From contig JACTAT010000030.1 in NCBI GenBank assembly GCA_014526335.1, positions 520,946 to 584,945 of the forward strand: a DNA stretch of 64,000 nt. Direction: 5' to 3'. The translations under genes and the position numbers were made by a program. This document shows, in pieces, positions 35,765-47,530 of this stretch (the stretch's first letter is position 1; each line of letters opens with the position of its first letter). Origin of the DNA: Chrysaora quinquecirrha (taxonomy: Eukaryota > Cnidaria > Scyphozoa > Semaeostomeae > Pelagiidae). Below the pieces are notes generated by a model. The model was not told where the DNA came from, made no database searches, and worked only from the letters and a program-made list of their open reading frames with translations.

Positions 35765-37342
35765 TCTCTATTACTCTATATTACTAATATGCAAATGCAA
35801 ATCAAGTTGCCCCATTGTTATGGCCCCTTGTTCGATTACACAAGAAAGGCTTTTGCCCTGGGCCACCTAGAGATGCGCTTTTTTCTTTAATCGATCCCGT
35901 TTCTGGCCGGACACTGTTTAAAGATTTTGCTAAGCGTTTTGAAACCTATAAGTTGGTTAAAATTTCGATTTTCTCTCGGCTCGAAAAAGTTTTGATTTTG
36001 ATGGCGGCCATCTATTGTGTTCCCTTCACTGCACGCACAGTGATTCTTTTGTCCTGCGGAAGTTTTTCTCCTAATTGCTCAGTTAATGTTGACATGAGCT
36101 GAAATTGAAGCTAAAATTATTCAGTATTTCAAATGGAGGAAACATTCAAAATTTACTCGATTTTTACTCAAAAGTCTTGCTGTAAAATTCTCCTAAAATT
36201 TCTGCAGCAAGTTGGACATTATTTCTGCTGATGATTCCACGAATATTCTCAAGATTTATCACGCATCCCGACTCTTTTGTCCTGTCTTTGGATTTTCTTC
36301 CCCTCAGAGGAAAAACAGATCAAAAGACACGTTAATTTATTTTGGAATCTTACGAGGGATCTTGCCCATATTCTTTCGGGTTTTAAGAAGAGTTCTTGCT
36401 TTGACAAGCTTCAGAAATCCCCACGGTAAGAGTTGTGTTTTCCTCTCAGTTTTCCTCTAAAATTTTTCCACTAATAAACACAGTTAAAAATAAAACCACT
36501 GTGCACGCAATGTAAACAAAACAAACACGTAATGAAACTCAAATAGGCCTAAATTTTTTTGCCTTCCTTGAAAAAGTGAGATCTGAAATACAAAAAAGTC
36601 GAGATTAAATGAGTAGAATATTTTTTATGAAGGTCGTTTGAAATTTTGAAGTATTTTGGAGTTTTCTGTTGGATATGAGAAAAGGAAGGAGTAGTGATGA
36701 TGATGATGGTGATGGTGATGATGATTATGATGATGATAATCAAGATGATTTTGATGACATGATGATGATGATGATAATGATGATGATGACTAAGATGATT
36801 TTGATGACATGATGAAAATTTTGGTGATGATGATGGTGATGATAATATGATTATGATTAAGATGATGATGATTAAGATAATGATGATGATGATGATGATG
36901 ATGATTATTATTATTATTATGATTGTGGTCAACAAACAATTTTTCAGCTCAGACAAATAGGACAATGGAACCTGTTATTACTTCCTTGGGTCTCCTTACT
37001 CAACACAAAATATCCAAATTTCACCCACAATTTTGTATCTTCAATCAATGATTGTTTTCATTTTTCTAATTATGTTTATTTCAGAAGACTAGCTTTTTAA
37101 CTTTAAGCCTGCTACGCAGGCAGCCAGTTTAACCATAGTACCAGATTAGCCTTGGCAAGACAAGATTCTTCCTTCCAAGAATTCATCGCCTTCACGGGAA
37201 CCATGTGACCTGTCTACCATCGCTGAACTTTCGCTAGAGTCCGGGGAGGTTAGTCCTCTAAGGCATCCCCTAAACCTCCCCGGACTCTAGCGAAAGTTCA
37301 GCGATGGTAGGCAGGTCACATGGTTCCCGTGAAGGCGATGAA
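35765..37342 (+). mobile_element. Helitron B copy B3
   Basis: 5' TCTCTATTAC with a short local duplication of the terminus, full body, a GAT-rich microsatellite (about 36690-36930), the conserved CAATCAATGATTGTTTTC region, and a 3' palindrome from 37089. Its right arm is interrupted at GAAGGCGATGA-A by B4. Confidence 0.82.
37089..37342. repeat. palindrome of twin Helitron 3' ends (B3)
   Basis: On the minus strand: GCCTGCGTAGCAGGC hairpin, TTAAAGTTAAAAAG and CTAG, then T. The centre is the inverted pair CTTTCGCTAGAGTCCGGGG / CCCCGGACTCTAGCGAAAG. The right arm lacks its hairpin because of the B4 insertion. Confidence 0.8.
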
Positions 37343-37532
37343 TCTCTATTACTAATATGCTTAAATGCAAATCAGGTTGACCCATTGTTATGGCCCATTG
37401 TTCGATTACACAAGAAAGGCTTTTTCCCTGGGCCAGCTAGAGATGCGCTTTTTTCTTTAATCGATCCCGTTTCTGGCCGGACACTGTTTAAAGATTTTGC
37501 TAAGCGTTTTGAAACTTATAAGTTGGTTAAAA
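37343..37532 (+). mobile_element. Helitron B copy B4 (190-bp 5' stub)
   Basis: TCTCTATTACTAATATGC after A; ends at GGTTAAA-A where B5 begins. The uninterrupted sequence is seen at about 35957. Confidence 0.78.
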
Positions 37533-38806
37533 TCTCTATTACTAATATTCCTATATGCAAATCAGCTTGCCCCATTGTTATGGCCCATTGTTCGATTACA
37601 CAAGAAAGGCTTTTTCCCTGGGCCACCTACAGATGCGCTTTTTTCTTTAATCGATCCCGTTTCTGGCCGGACACTGTTTAAAGATTTTGCTAAGCGTTTT
37701 GAAACCTATAAGTTGGTTAAAATTTCGATTTTCTCTCCACTCGAAAAAGTTTTGATTTTGATGGCGGCCATCTATTGTGTTCCTTTCACTGCACGCACAG
37801 TGATTCTTTTGTCCTGCGGAAGTTTTTCTCCTAATTGCTCAGTTAATGTTGACATGAGCTGAAATTGAAGCTAAAATTATTCAGTATTTCAAATGGAGCA
37901 AACATTTAAAATTTACTCGATTTTTACTCAAAAGTCTTGCTGTAAAATTCTCCTAAAATTTCTGCAACAAGTTGGACATTATTTCTGCTGATGATTCCAC
38001 GAATATTCTCAAGATTTATCACGCATCTCGACTCTTTTGTCCTGTCTTTGGATTTTCTTCCCCTCAGAGGAAAAACAGATCAAAAGACACGTTAATTTAT
38101 TTTGGAATCTTACGAGGGATCTTGCCCATATTCTTTCGGGTTTTAAGAAGAGTTCTTGCTTTGACAAGCTTCAGAAATCCCCACGGTAAGAGTTGTGTTT
38201 TCCTCTCAGTTTTCCTCTAAAATTTTTCCACTAATAAACACAGTTAAAAATAAAACCACTGTGCACGCAATGTAAACAAAACAAACACGTAATGAACTCA
38301 AATAGGCCTAAATTTTTTTCGCCTTCCTTGAAAAAGTCAGATCTCAAATACAAAAAAGTCGAGATTAAATGAGTAGAATATTTTTTATGAAGGTCGTTTG
38401 AAATTGAAGTTTTGGAGTTTTCTGTTGGATATGAGAAAAGGAAGGAGTATTAAATTTACACAGGAGTAATTTTGCATAAGATAGGATTTTAATTAAGTGC
38501 AGACAGGTCATAAACATTTTGTGACATTATAGTTTAAGTTGACAGAGCACAGTCAGAGATATATCCATCACCTCTATGAATACCACTTGCTCACTATGGT
38601 ATGGTGATAATGATACTGAAGATTTCGATGATTATGATGGTGATGATGATGATGGTGATGGTGATGATGATTATGATGATGATAATCAAGATGATTTTGA
38701 TGACATGATGATGATGATGATAATGATGATGATGACTAAGAGGATTTTGATGACATGATGAAAATTTTGGTGATGATGATGGTGATGATAATATGATTAT
38801 GATTAA

Positions 38807-38847
<41 letters not shown>

Positions 38848-38883
38848 CAATGGAATGACTTTCTTGGGTCTCCTTACTCAACA
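37533..38883 (+). mobile_element. Helitron B copy B5
   Basis: TCTCTATTACTAATATTC after A; full body, then CAGAGCACAGTCAGAG, a GAT microsatellite (about 38600-38850) and CTTGGGTCTCCTTACTCAAC, cut there by B6. No 3' palindrome. Confidence 0.8.
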
Positions 38884-39066
38884 TCTCTATTACTAATATT
38901 CCTATATTGTTGGAGAGACGGACTTAAAAATCTTTTGTTTTAAACAATAGCGTCTATCCAATCAGATTTTGGCTTTTTAGCATTTGCTTACATATATATT
39001 TTTATCCAATGAAATGTCTGGAATCTTTCATTGAGAATACATGAAGTATTTAAACCCGTTGACTGG

Positions 39067-40209
39067 ATGGAGGAACCATTTTTTGCCAGGTGGCCTAACG
39101 GCTTTGATGACATAGAGTGCCTTCTCTATAGAGCATTTGTTTCCAAAGACGAGAATTGTTCCTATTCTATCATAAATGGAAATGCAGGGCATTATCACTG
39201 TAAGTTTTGTAATTTTGCAAGAAAAGGGTATAATGAAAATAAACTGAAAGCACATAGCTTGTCTAAACATTCTCTATCACTGCCAACAGCATGTTCAAAG
39301 CCAGCTGTTATGCCAATGCCATCAACTGTATCTAAAAGTAGCAGTGCTAATTGTTTTCAATCAACTGATAGTATTTCTAATTATAATAGTACTTGTATTT
39401 CTAAAGCTTATAATAATGAAAGTCCTGTTAAGTCATTTATTGTTAAAAAGAGTAAAGTGTCAACTCCAAGTTCTGCTCAGCCAGATATTGTTTATTTTGA
39501 TGAGATTCATGGGTCACCTTTATATCACAAAGGTATTGCATCATCAACACCAGTAGAGAAATGTGTAAATTCCAAACCAAAAGGTTTCTTACTTGAATGC
39601 CATAATTCTGAGAAACTGAGGCCCATCTTAAGCAAAAAGATTTCTTGTGACTCTAAATATGAGGACTGGGAAGGGCTAAAACTTCTGTGCATATTCTATA
39701 GAATTAATACTGTGAGTGACTTTAGAAATACATTTATTTGTCGAAAGCATTGGAAAGATTGGTACAACTTTGACTACAAATTGCGTTCCAACCTTACACC
39801 AAGTGAAACTCATGTTTATTCTTGTTCACCACAGCTCTCAGTTGTCCTTAACAATAAAGATTTTGAGTATGTGCTTTTGGGTTTAGGAGACGCAGCAGAG
39901 TCAATATTTAAGTTTTTAGATTTAGCTTCCTTGGTGAATCTGAGCAGGGTTTCAAAATGTTGTAACATGAAAGTAAAACATTTTTTGACTGAAAGCATTT
40001 GGAGTAGATTTTTGTTGAATGATTATTATGTTGACAGGAATCTTACAGAAATGAGAAGCAAGGAGTCATATATTTTCATCAAACAATACCTAGATAAATT
40101 TCCCAGTAAAGATACATCCAATATCACTATTGATAGTTTGGTCCAATCATTCAAATACTTTGCACAGAGTAGTCAGGTAGTCATTAAGAACTTGTTGCAA
40201 AATTTCTAG
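39067..40209 (+). CDS. C2H2-like zinc-finger/F-box-like protein within the TIR element
   Basis: Intact, intronless ORF of 380 residues from ATG 39067; the frame is open a little further upstream (to 39013) but has no earlier ATG. Residues 45-68 form a single C2H2-type finger, CKFC...HSLSKH (Cys45, Cys48, His63, His68), reminiscent of transposon or BED-like fingers. A Ser/Thr-rich linker follows to about residue 150. Residues about 195-250 are Trp/aromatic-rich (DWEGLKLLCIFYR, KHWKDWYNFDYKL). Residues 268-315 fit an F-box: IFKFLDLASLVNLSRVSK...W. F-box proteins recruit substrates to SCF ubiquitin ligases; whether this one does is inference. It could equally be a transposon accessory protein. 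No stop or frameshift, which suggests recent insertion or retained function. Confidence 0.72.
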   Translation: MEEPFFARWPNGFDDIECLLYRAFVSKDENCSYSIINGNAGHYHCKFCNFARKGYNENKLKAHSLSKHSLSLPTACSKPAVMPMPSTVSKSSSANCFQSTDSISNYNSTCISKAYNNESPVKSFIVKKSKVSTPSSAQPDIVYFDEIHGSPLYHKGIASSTPVEKCVNSKPKGFLLECHNSEKLRPILSKKISCDSKYEDWEGLKLLCIFYRINTVSDFRNTFICRKHWKDWYNFDYKLRSNLTPSETHVYSCSPQLSVVLNNKDFEYVLLGLGDAAESIFKFLDLASLVNLSRVSKCCNMKVKHFLTESIWSRFLLNDYYVDRNLTEMRSKESYIFIKQYLDKFPSKDTSNITIDSLVQSFKYFAQSSQVVIKNLLQNF

Positions 40210-41422
40210 TATCTTGTTCTGTTAAATTTCTATAATCATCATGTTTCATTGAGACTTCAGATCATTTTCCACAGGGACCATAAAATTTTGTTCTGTTTTA
40301 AGGACACCCTTCCCTAAAGACCATGTACCTTGTTGTGGTAGGGAAGCTTGCATACCCCAATGACCCAAAGAGCTATACAAGCAGGATAATGAATCCTTGA
40401 AGGTGCAACCAAGCTTGGAAGGTTGATGGAAAGGGGTTTGACAAAATCATGGTCAGCATACACAATGCCTTTGATTGGGTGAAGGTGCAATGGTGTGTTT
40501 AGTGTCAGTCACTAGGATCTCAGAAGTAGATGAAAAGACTCCAGCTGTGATGCTACTGTGGTCGGGGGTCTGACCCCCCCAGACTTCACTTAAGCTCTTG
40601 ACATCACAAGCAAACTGGATTAGGCAAAAATGCCAAGCAAAATGCAAAATGAAATATATTGTGATGTTTTGAAAGTACTTATACTAAATTCACTACTGGT
40701 CAACTTCCTCAGTCGTAAAGAAGAAGCTAGTAGCTTTTTTGCAAACACCTAACAAACAAAATTGGCAACTATAATAAGCATTTGTCAAATCTATGAAACA
40801 GAAACCTAGCACTGAATCAAAAAATTTCTTATCGTATGGCATGAAAAGTTTAAAATGTGTATAAAGTTCTATGTACAATGTTGGCCTTACGCAGTTCAAG
40901 AGATGTTCCTATTCATTCAATCCGAAATGTTTCTATTATTAATTCAGTCCAGTCTGCCCTGATGTGATGAAAACCTTTAGCTTTAAATTCTGGCAATCTT
41001 ACACTTCAGCTACCCTGCTCTTCCAACCACCAACCTGAAAAATTCCAGCCTTTTTGTCAGTCCTGTATGTTGTGGTGCAGATAAATTGAGTCGTAGATAG
41101 ATAGACTCTGTCTAGGCCAAGGCCTCTTTAGTCTTTGGTCTTGTTTGAATGAGATGAGTTTAAATATTCTCGATCGTACGTATCAGTAATTCTTTCAAGA
41201 GGCTCTAAGGCAATATTTGAAGACTGCAAACAACTTTAAATACGAAAATTTTTCTAATCCATTATTTCTCGCTAGCTCAGTCACTTCTTTACATTCTCTT
41301 TACACTGTTGGCTCCACCGCTACTTTCTTTCGCGAAGCCGCCATTGCTGTTTTTTGAAAGGAGCCTAATACGCATGCCCAAAAAAGTTCTGACTATTTTT
41401 AGCTGAAGACAAACCTCAACTT
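40210..41422 (+). other. 3' part of the TIR element, no gene
   Basis: 1.2 kb of moderately AT-rich DNA. The segment about 40318-40460 (CCTTGTTGTGGTAGGG, CATACCCCAATGACCC) looks like a dispersed repeat of unknown type. No convincing frame. Confidence 0.4.
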
Positions 41423-42645
41423 GTCTCTCCAACAATATATGCAAATTAGCTTGCCCCATTGTTATGGCCCCTTGTTCGATTACACAAGAAAGGCTTTTTC
41501 CCTGGGCCACCTAGAGATGCGCTTTTTTCTTTAATCGATCCCGTTTCTGGCCGGACACTGTTTAAAGATTTTGCTAAGCGTTTTGAAACCTATAAGTTGG
41601 TTAAAATTTCGATTTTCTCTCGGCTCGAAAAAGTTTTGATTTTGATGGCGGCCATCTATTGTGTTCCCTTCACTGCACGCACAGTGATTCTTTTGTCCTG
41701 TTGTCCTGCGGAAGTTGCTCAGTTAATGTTGACATGAGCTGAAATTGAAGCTAAAATTATTCAGTATTTCAAATGGAGGAAACATTCAAAATTTACTCGA
41801 TTTTTACTCAAAAGTCTTGCTGTAAAATTCTCCTAAAATTTCTGCAGCAAGTTGGACATTATTTCTGCTGTTGATTCCACAAATATTCTCAAGATTTATC
41901 ACGCATCTCGACTCTTTTGTCCTGTCTTTGGATTTTCTTCCCCTCAGAGGAAAAACAGATCAAAAGACACGTTAATTTATTTTGGAATCTTTGCCCATAT
42001 TCTTTCGGGTTTTAAGAAGAGTTCTTAGATTGACAAGCTTCAGAAATCCCCACGGTAAGAGTTGCGTTTTCCTCTCAGTTTTCCTCTAAAATTTTTCTAC
42101 TAATAACACAGTTAAAAATAAAACCACTGTGCACGCAATGTAAACAAAACAAGGCCTAAATTTTTTTTGCCTTCCTTGAAAAAGTCAGATCTCAAATACA
42201 AAAAACTCGAGATTAAGTGAGTAGAATATTTTTTTATGAAGGTCATTTGAAATTGAAGTTGTGGAGTTTTCTGTTGGATATGAGAAAAGGAAGGAGTATT
42301 GAATTTACATAGGAGTAATTTTGCATAAGATAGGATTTTAATTAAGTGCAGACAGGTCATAAAAATTTTGTGACATTATAGTTTAAGTTGACAGAGCACA
42401 GTCAGAGATATCCCTCACCTCTATGAATACCACTTGCTCACTATGGTATGGTGATAATGATGATAAAGATTTTGATGATTATGATGATGATGTTCATGAT
42501 GATGGTGATGGTGATGATGATGATGATGATGATAATCAAGATGATTTTGATGACATGATGATGATGATGATAATGATGATGATGACTAAGATGACTAAGA
42601 TGATTTTGATGACATGATGAAAATTTTGGTGATGATGATGGTGAT

Positions 42646-42678
<33 letters not shown>

Positions 42679-42808
42679 AATGATGACTATCATCATTGTA
42701 GTTTCTTGGGTCTCCTTACTCAACACAAAACATCCAAATTTCACCCACAATTTTGTATCTTCAATCAATGATTGTTTTGATTTTGCTAATGATGTTTATT
42801 TCAGAAGA

Positions 42809-43126
42809 CTAGCTTTTTAACTTTAAGCCTGCTTCATGAGCAGCCAGTTCTTCATAGTACCAGATTAGCCTTGGCAAGACAAGGTTCTTCTTTCCAGAAT
42901 TCATCGCCTTCACGGGAACCATGTGTCTACCTGCTGAACTTTCGCTAGAGTCCGTTAGTCCTCTTAGGCATCCCCTAAACCTCCCGGACTCTAGCGAAAG
43001 TTCAGCGATGGTAGACAGGTCACATGGTTCCCTGAAGGCGATGAATTCTGGAAAGAAGAACCTTGTCTTGCCAAGGCTAATCTGGTACTATGGTTAACTG
43101 GCTGCTGCGTAGCAGGCTTAAAGTTA
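42809..43126. repeat. palindrome of twin Helitron 3' ends (B6)
   Basis: The most complete example: both arms keep CCTTGTCTTGCCAAGGC, CATGGTTCCC, GATGAATTC and a GC hairpin. The left arm ends CTAG (42809-42812) on the outside. The right arm ends GCGTAGCAGGCTTAAAGTTA, just short of its own CTAG, where B7 begins. Confidence 0.82.
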
Positions 43127-43162
43127 TCCTATATTACTAATATGCAGTTATGCAAATCAGGT
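43127..43162 (+). mobile_element. Helitron B 5' stub B7
   Basis: TCCTATATTACTAATATGC followed by GTTATGCAAATCAGG after an A, then unrelated sequence. Only about 35 bp of the family are present. Confidence 0.65.
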
Positions 43163-45489
43163 CAAATGGAGGGCTTACCTATAGAATACAGGGCCAGATG
43201 CTAGTATTCATTGTAGGCTACCTACAGCCAACAGGGTCATTTACTGTAAGGATCAACAACGTGCCTTTGTTCGATGAGAATGGTGTTCCGCGCAAGACAA
43301 TATATACTTAGCGCAAAATCACCTTTTGTTTGGATTTGAGTAGTTGAAGAGACGCAGCGGTCATACGAATGGACGAGGCTTCAGTGTCGACTTGTTTCGT
43401 GCTGCAGTGTACAGAGGTGTGCTTCTAAGAGATGTGAAAGACCAGCGGTGTAAATGACAAGGAAAGTGTGTCAACTTGGAACGATGCTACGTTGTCTTGA
43501 ACAGTAGTGAGGATAAGTTTGGACTTGGTTTTCTCAATGGTATAGGCCAGCGCCATGTTTGATGCAGGCTTTTTAGGCGTTCCCGCAGTTCAAGCCTCTT
43601 TGCTCATGGAGGTGGAAACGAGAATTTTAGACGTGATAGATGGATGGCGGAGGTATACTGCTACAGATTGAGGGTATTTTCAACTTCAGGAAATTGAAAA
43701 TGTGGGAGTACAAATTCTTCAACGCTCAACATGAAATTCTTGTCCGTTGTCCGATGTGGTTCCAACAAGGTGAGCACATTTCTCATTAGCCGTTCTTTGG
43801 GTTGGTCTCTGCAAAGCTGGTAATTTTCCGACAGGTCGGACATGTCCGCGATCGTAACAGAGTAGGCTAGAAGGGTAGGCCTATATTGTATTCTAATCTC
43901 TTGGTGGTGACTATTTGGGACATTTGGACAGGCCTATACCATTGGCTTGTGTTAGTAGGGTGAGGGGGTGGGCTGGGCCTCATTTTTGTGCGTACATGTT
44001 CAGGTTAATGCTTACTAGTTACATTGATAAGCCAATAAAAACTCAGAAAGCATTTTTTATTGGGGTCTGGGTTAAGCTTTAGGGGTTTTGAGGTATGTAG
44101 GACTCAACAGCATTATTTTTTTCAAGTGTCTGATGAATCCCATCTGTACCTGAGTGAATCACTTTCATGTCCTGGGACCCAAATTCAGACTCAGTTTCAG
44201 AATCACATGGACATTAATAGTTTCATTGATAAACACAAACACACACGGAAAGCTACACTTTGACCATGTTTATACATTTTGCCTGCCAGGGGGTAGGAAA
44301 ACCCTGAGTATGTAATTATAGATTTGAGAAGAAAGCATGAAGTTTTTGGCTGCTTTATGTCTTAATGCTGTTAGGATTTATCAATAAGGGTTCCTGATGC
44401 AAGCACTATATAGTTTGTGTTTGAATTTGTGGAATTGTAGTTGTATTTCCTATGTTTCTCACAGGTTGGTCTTTGGTGGATTGTTCTTCATCTTATCTTA
44501 GTAGTGGAGTGATTGGAATGGCTTGATGTCTGTTTGATGTGACAGCGTGCCTCCATAGGATATGAAAAGGTGTATCTTATTGTGTGCCATGGAATATGCA
44601 AATCCTGTCAACCAAATATACTGTATTGCTAAATAAAATATTTTGACTCTGTGAAAGTGTTGTTGACACTTGTATGAAGGAAATGAAGTGCGATTTGTAG
44701 AAATATCATCTATTTTCATTTTATTGCCTATAGGAATGTGTAGTCAATGAAGATAATCTGCAACATGTGTCACCTCTGTGCCTCCTTCGGTAATAACTCA
44801 AGCCCTTATAAATTTGTTTCTGCTTATAATGTATCTTTTAATTACACTGAAAAGTTAGTGCTCCTGCAGATCAGTTTTACTAGACTTATTCCCTGAGTCC
44901 CAGACATCACTCATCAGAGCAATACTACACCAAACTGAGATCACTTAAATGGTAGTTTCGGTATCTAAGTGATTCATTTCAGTAATGATAACTCTGACTG
45001 AGGGAATAAATCTAAGGTTGTACTATGAATTCAACAACTAACCAGGCATTGACTCTTGGCAAGCAGCTGATTTTGATTATACAATACAGATAGGTTATCT
45101 TTTGTCTCTCTGCTATTCTGTCAAAAATGCACTGGGACTACTGGACTTTGAAATAACCCTTGCTTAAGCCTAAACATTGAATAAACTCCCAGCAAAAAAT
45201 TCTTTTTTTCACTCAAGCTCCTGTGATGATATGTGTAGAGTGGTGGTGTATTGACAATAATCTGTTGCTAGTGTAGGTGGTGTTAAAAGGTCAATAATCA
45301 GTTGTGATGTTTGAAGTGCCTATTTTTCAGCTAGTTTTGTTACCCAGTCATTATGATATCAAGTCCGAACGTCAGATACAGGGGGATGACTCCATTTCAT
45401 TTAAGGTGGCAATTTCAGGTCTTGTATTAGTGGTGTGTAAATCTTATATATTATCTTGTTCAGTTAGTGGAATCATGGTGAAGACAGTC
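43163..45489. other. 2.3 kb of unique-looking sequence
   Basis: No repeat, RNA gene or coding region I can support. Frames are at most about 75 codons and none looks like a known domain. It could include untranslated or intronic host sequence, but nothing shows this. Confidence 0.4.
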
Positions 45490-46795
45490 GTTATCCCTCA
45501 ATGAACATTGCCCGTTTATTATCGAAACAAAGCCTTTGTCCCCAAAAACATTTCCGTTAATTACAATATGGATAAAATTCCGTTGCCCTGCAACGACTAT
45601 TGCCCGTTTATTAAAGGATGGAAACAAAGCCTGTACTTCCAACAAACTTTCCCCGTTTATTAAAAGATTGAATGGCACTTGTTACCCCTCAATGAATATT
45701 GCCCGTTTATCAAAGGGTGGAAACAAAGCCTTTACCTCCAAACAAACATTCCCCGTATTAGAAGATGGATAAAACTCCTGTTACCCCGCAACGAATATTG
45801 CCCGTTTATCTAAAGCATGGAAACAAAGCCTTTACCTCCAACAAACATTCCCCGTTGATTAATAGATTGGAACACACTTGTTACCCCTCAAGGAATATTG
45901 CTCCGTTTATCAAAGGGTGGAAACAAAGTCTTTACTCCCAACAAACAGTCCCAGTTCATTAGAAGATTGCCAGTCACTTGTCACCCCTCAACGAATATTG
46001 CCCGTCTATTAACGGATGGCAACACAGCCTTTACCCCTAACAAGTATTCCCCGTTTATCAACAGATTGAAAGACACTTGTTACCCCTCAATGAATATTGC
46101 CCGTTTATCAAAGGGTGGAAACAAAGCCTTTACCTCCAAACAAACATTCCCCGTATTAGAAGATGGATAAAACTCCTGTTACCCCGCAACGAATATTGCC
46201 CGTTTATCTAAAGCATGGAAACAAAGCCTTTACCTCCAACAAAAATTCCCCGTTGATTAATAGATTGGAACACACTTGTTACCCCTCAAGGAATATTGCT
46301 CCGTTTATCAAAGGGTGGAAACAAAGTCTTTACTCCCAACAAACAGTCCCAGTTCATTAGAAGATTGCCAGTCACTTGTCACCCCTCAACGAATATTGCC
46401 CGTCTATTAACGGATGGCAACACAGCCTTTACCCCTAACAAGTATTCCCCGTTTATCAACAGATTGAAAGACACTTGTTACCCCTCAACGAATATTTTCC
46501 GTTTATTAAAGGATTGAAACAGAATCCACCCCCAACAGACTTTCCCTGTTTATCGAAGGATTGGAACACACTTGCTACCCCTCACAGAATATTGCCCGTT
46601 TTTTAAAGGATGAAAACAAAGCCTTTACTCCCACCAAACATTCCCCGTTTATTAAAAGATTTCAAGACACTTGTTACCCCTCAACCAATATTGCCCGTTT
46701 ATTAAAGGATGGAAACACAGCCTTTAACCCTAACAAGCATTCCCCGTTTATCAAAAGATCGCAGGACACTTGTTGCCCCTGATATTATCCGCTCA
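45490..46795. repeat. 99-bp tandem array with 398-bp higher-order unit
   Basis: About 13 units of ~99 bp: ATTGCCCGTTTAT..., GGAAACAAAGCCTTTAC, CATTCCCCGTTTAT, ACACTTGTTACCCCTCA. A four-unit block at about 45697-46094 is repeated almost exactly 398 bp later (46095-46492). The ~99-bp period keeps plus-strand frames open for up to 90 codons, but indels break them, so this is a minisatellite and not a gene. Confidence 0.93.
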
Positions 46796-46800
46796 TTAAA

Positions 46801-47530
46801 AGATGGAAACAAAGGCTTTACCCCCAACAGATAACACGCCTACATAGTTATGCTGTAGATTCTGGGTTGTACGTCGTAGGTCGTCGGTTCGCCGGAAAAC
46901 ATAGCTGCATACATATGCTCCAGCTTCTACATTGTAGGTCGTAGGTCGTAGGTTGGCCGAAAAACATAGGTACTTAGGTATGCTGTAGGTTGTAGGCTGT
47001 AGGTCGTAGGTGGTAGGTTGGCCGAAAAACATAGGTACATAGGTATGCTGCAGGTTGTAGCTTGTAGGTCGTAGGTGGTAGGTTGGCCGAAAACATAGGT
47101 ACATAGGTATGCTGCAGGTTGTAGCTTGTAGGTCGTAGGTGGTAGGTTGGCCGAAAAACATAGGTACATAGGTATGCTGCAGGTTGTAGCTTGTAGGTCG
47201 TAGGTGGTAGGTTGGCCGAAAAACATAGGTACATAGGTATGCTGCAGGTTGTAGCTTGTAGGTCGTAGGTGGTAGGTTGGCCGAAAACATAGGTACATAG
47301 GTATGCTGCAGGTTGTAGCTTGTAGGTCGTAGGTGGTAGGTTGGCCGAAAAACATAGGTACATAGGTATGCTGCAGGTTGTAGCTTGTAGGTCGTAGGTG
47401 GTAGGTTGGCCGAAAAACATAGGTGCATAGGTATGCTGCAGGTTGTAGCTTGTAGGTCGTAGGTTATAGGTTCGCCAGAAAGCATAGCTACATAGGTATG
47501 CTGTAGGTTGTCGGTCGTAGGTCGTAGCAT
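46801..47530. repeat. 65-bp GTAGGT-rich minisatellite
   Basis: About 11 units of 64-66 bp: CATAGGTACATAGGTATGC, GGTTGTAGCTTGTAGGTCG, TAGGTGGTAGGTTGGCCG. The minus strand is free of stops in all three frames for at least 140 codons (up to 244), because the unit has no stop on that strand and its length is not a multiple of three. Composition is Tyr/Pro/Thr/Leu-rich. I regard it as non-coding. Confidence 0.93.

Larger units (their letters stand above)
38907..41435 (+). mobile_element. TIR element carrying a zinc-finger/F-box ORF
   Basis: Ends TTGTTGGAGAGAC and its complement GTCTCTCCAACAA (13-bp TIRs), flanked by TATA at 38903-38906 and 41436-41439. The empty site CCTATATGCAAAT is in copy B5 (37550-37562), so insertion is certain. 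TATA could also be read as a TA duplication with 2 bp more TIR. The only long ORF encodes a C2H2-like finger plus F-box protein; no transposase is evident. It may be a non-autonomous element that captured a gene, or an unfamiliar element type. Confidence 0.85.
38884..43126 (+). mobile_element. Helitron B copy B6, split by a TIR element
   Basis: 5' end TCTCTATTACTAATATTC at 38884-38902. The copy is interrupted by a 2.53-kb TIR element (38907-41435) with TATA duplicated, and resumes TGCAAATTAGC at 41440. It then has the full body, microsatellite (42455-42690) and 3' palindrome (42809-43126). Confidence 0.82.

Noticed and set aside
36549..36965. Ile/His-rich 138-codon minus-strand ORF (and similar ones at 38594, 52985, 53726, 61516)
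   Set aside because: Translations of GAT/ATC microsatellites.
34236..38220. Conserved 82- and 95-codon frames in family B copies as genes
   Set aside because: The copies are nearly identical DNA, so conservation is expected without selection; no domain recognised.
39031..39066. Extension of the F-box ORF to 39031
   Set aside because: It would start at TTG, not used as a usual start in animal nuclear genes; the first ATG in frame is 39067.
43163..45489. A host gene in the unique-looking stretch
   Set aside because: No frame above about 75 codons and no splice-linked domain pattern could be seen.
46796..47530. 244-codon minus-strand ORF as a repeat protein gene
   Set aside because: It is a direct product of a 65-bp minisatellite open in all three frames.
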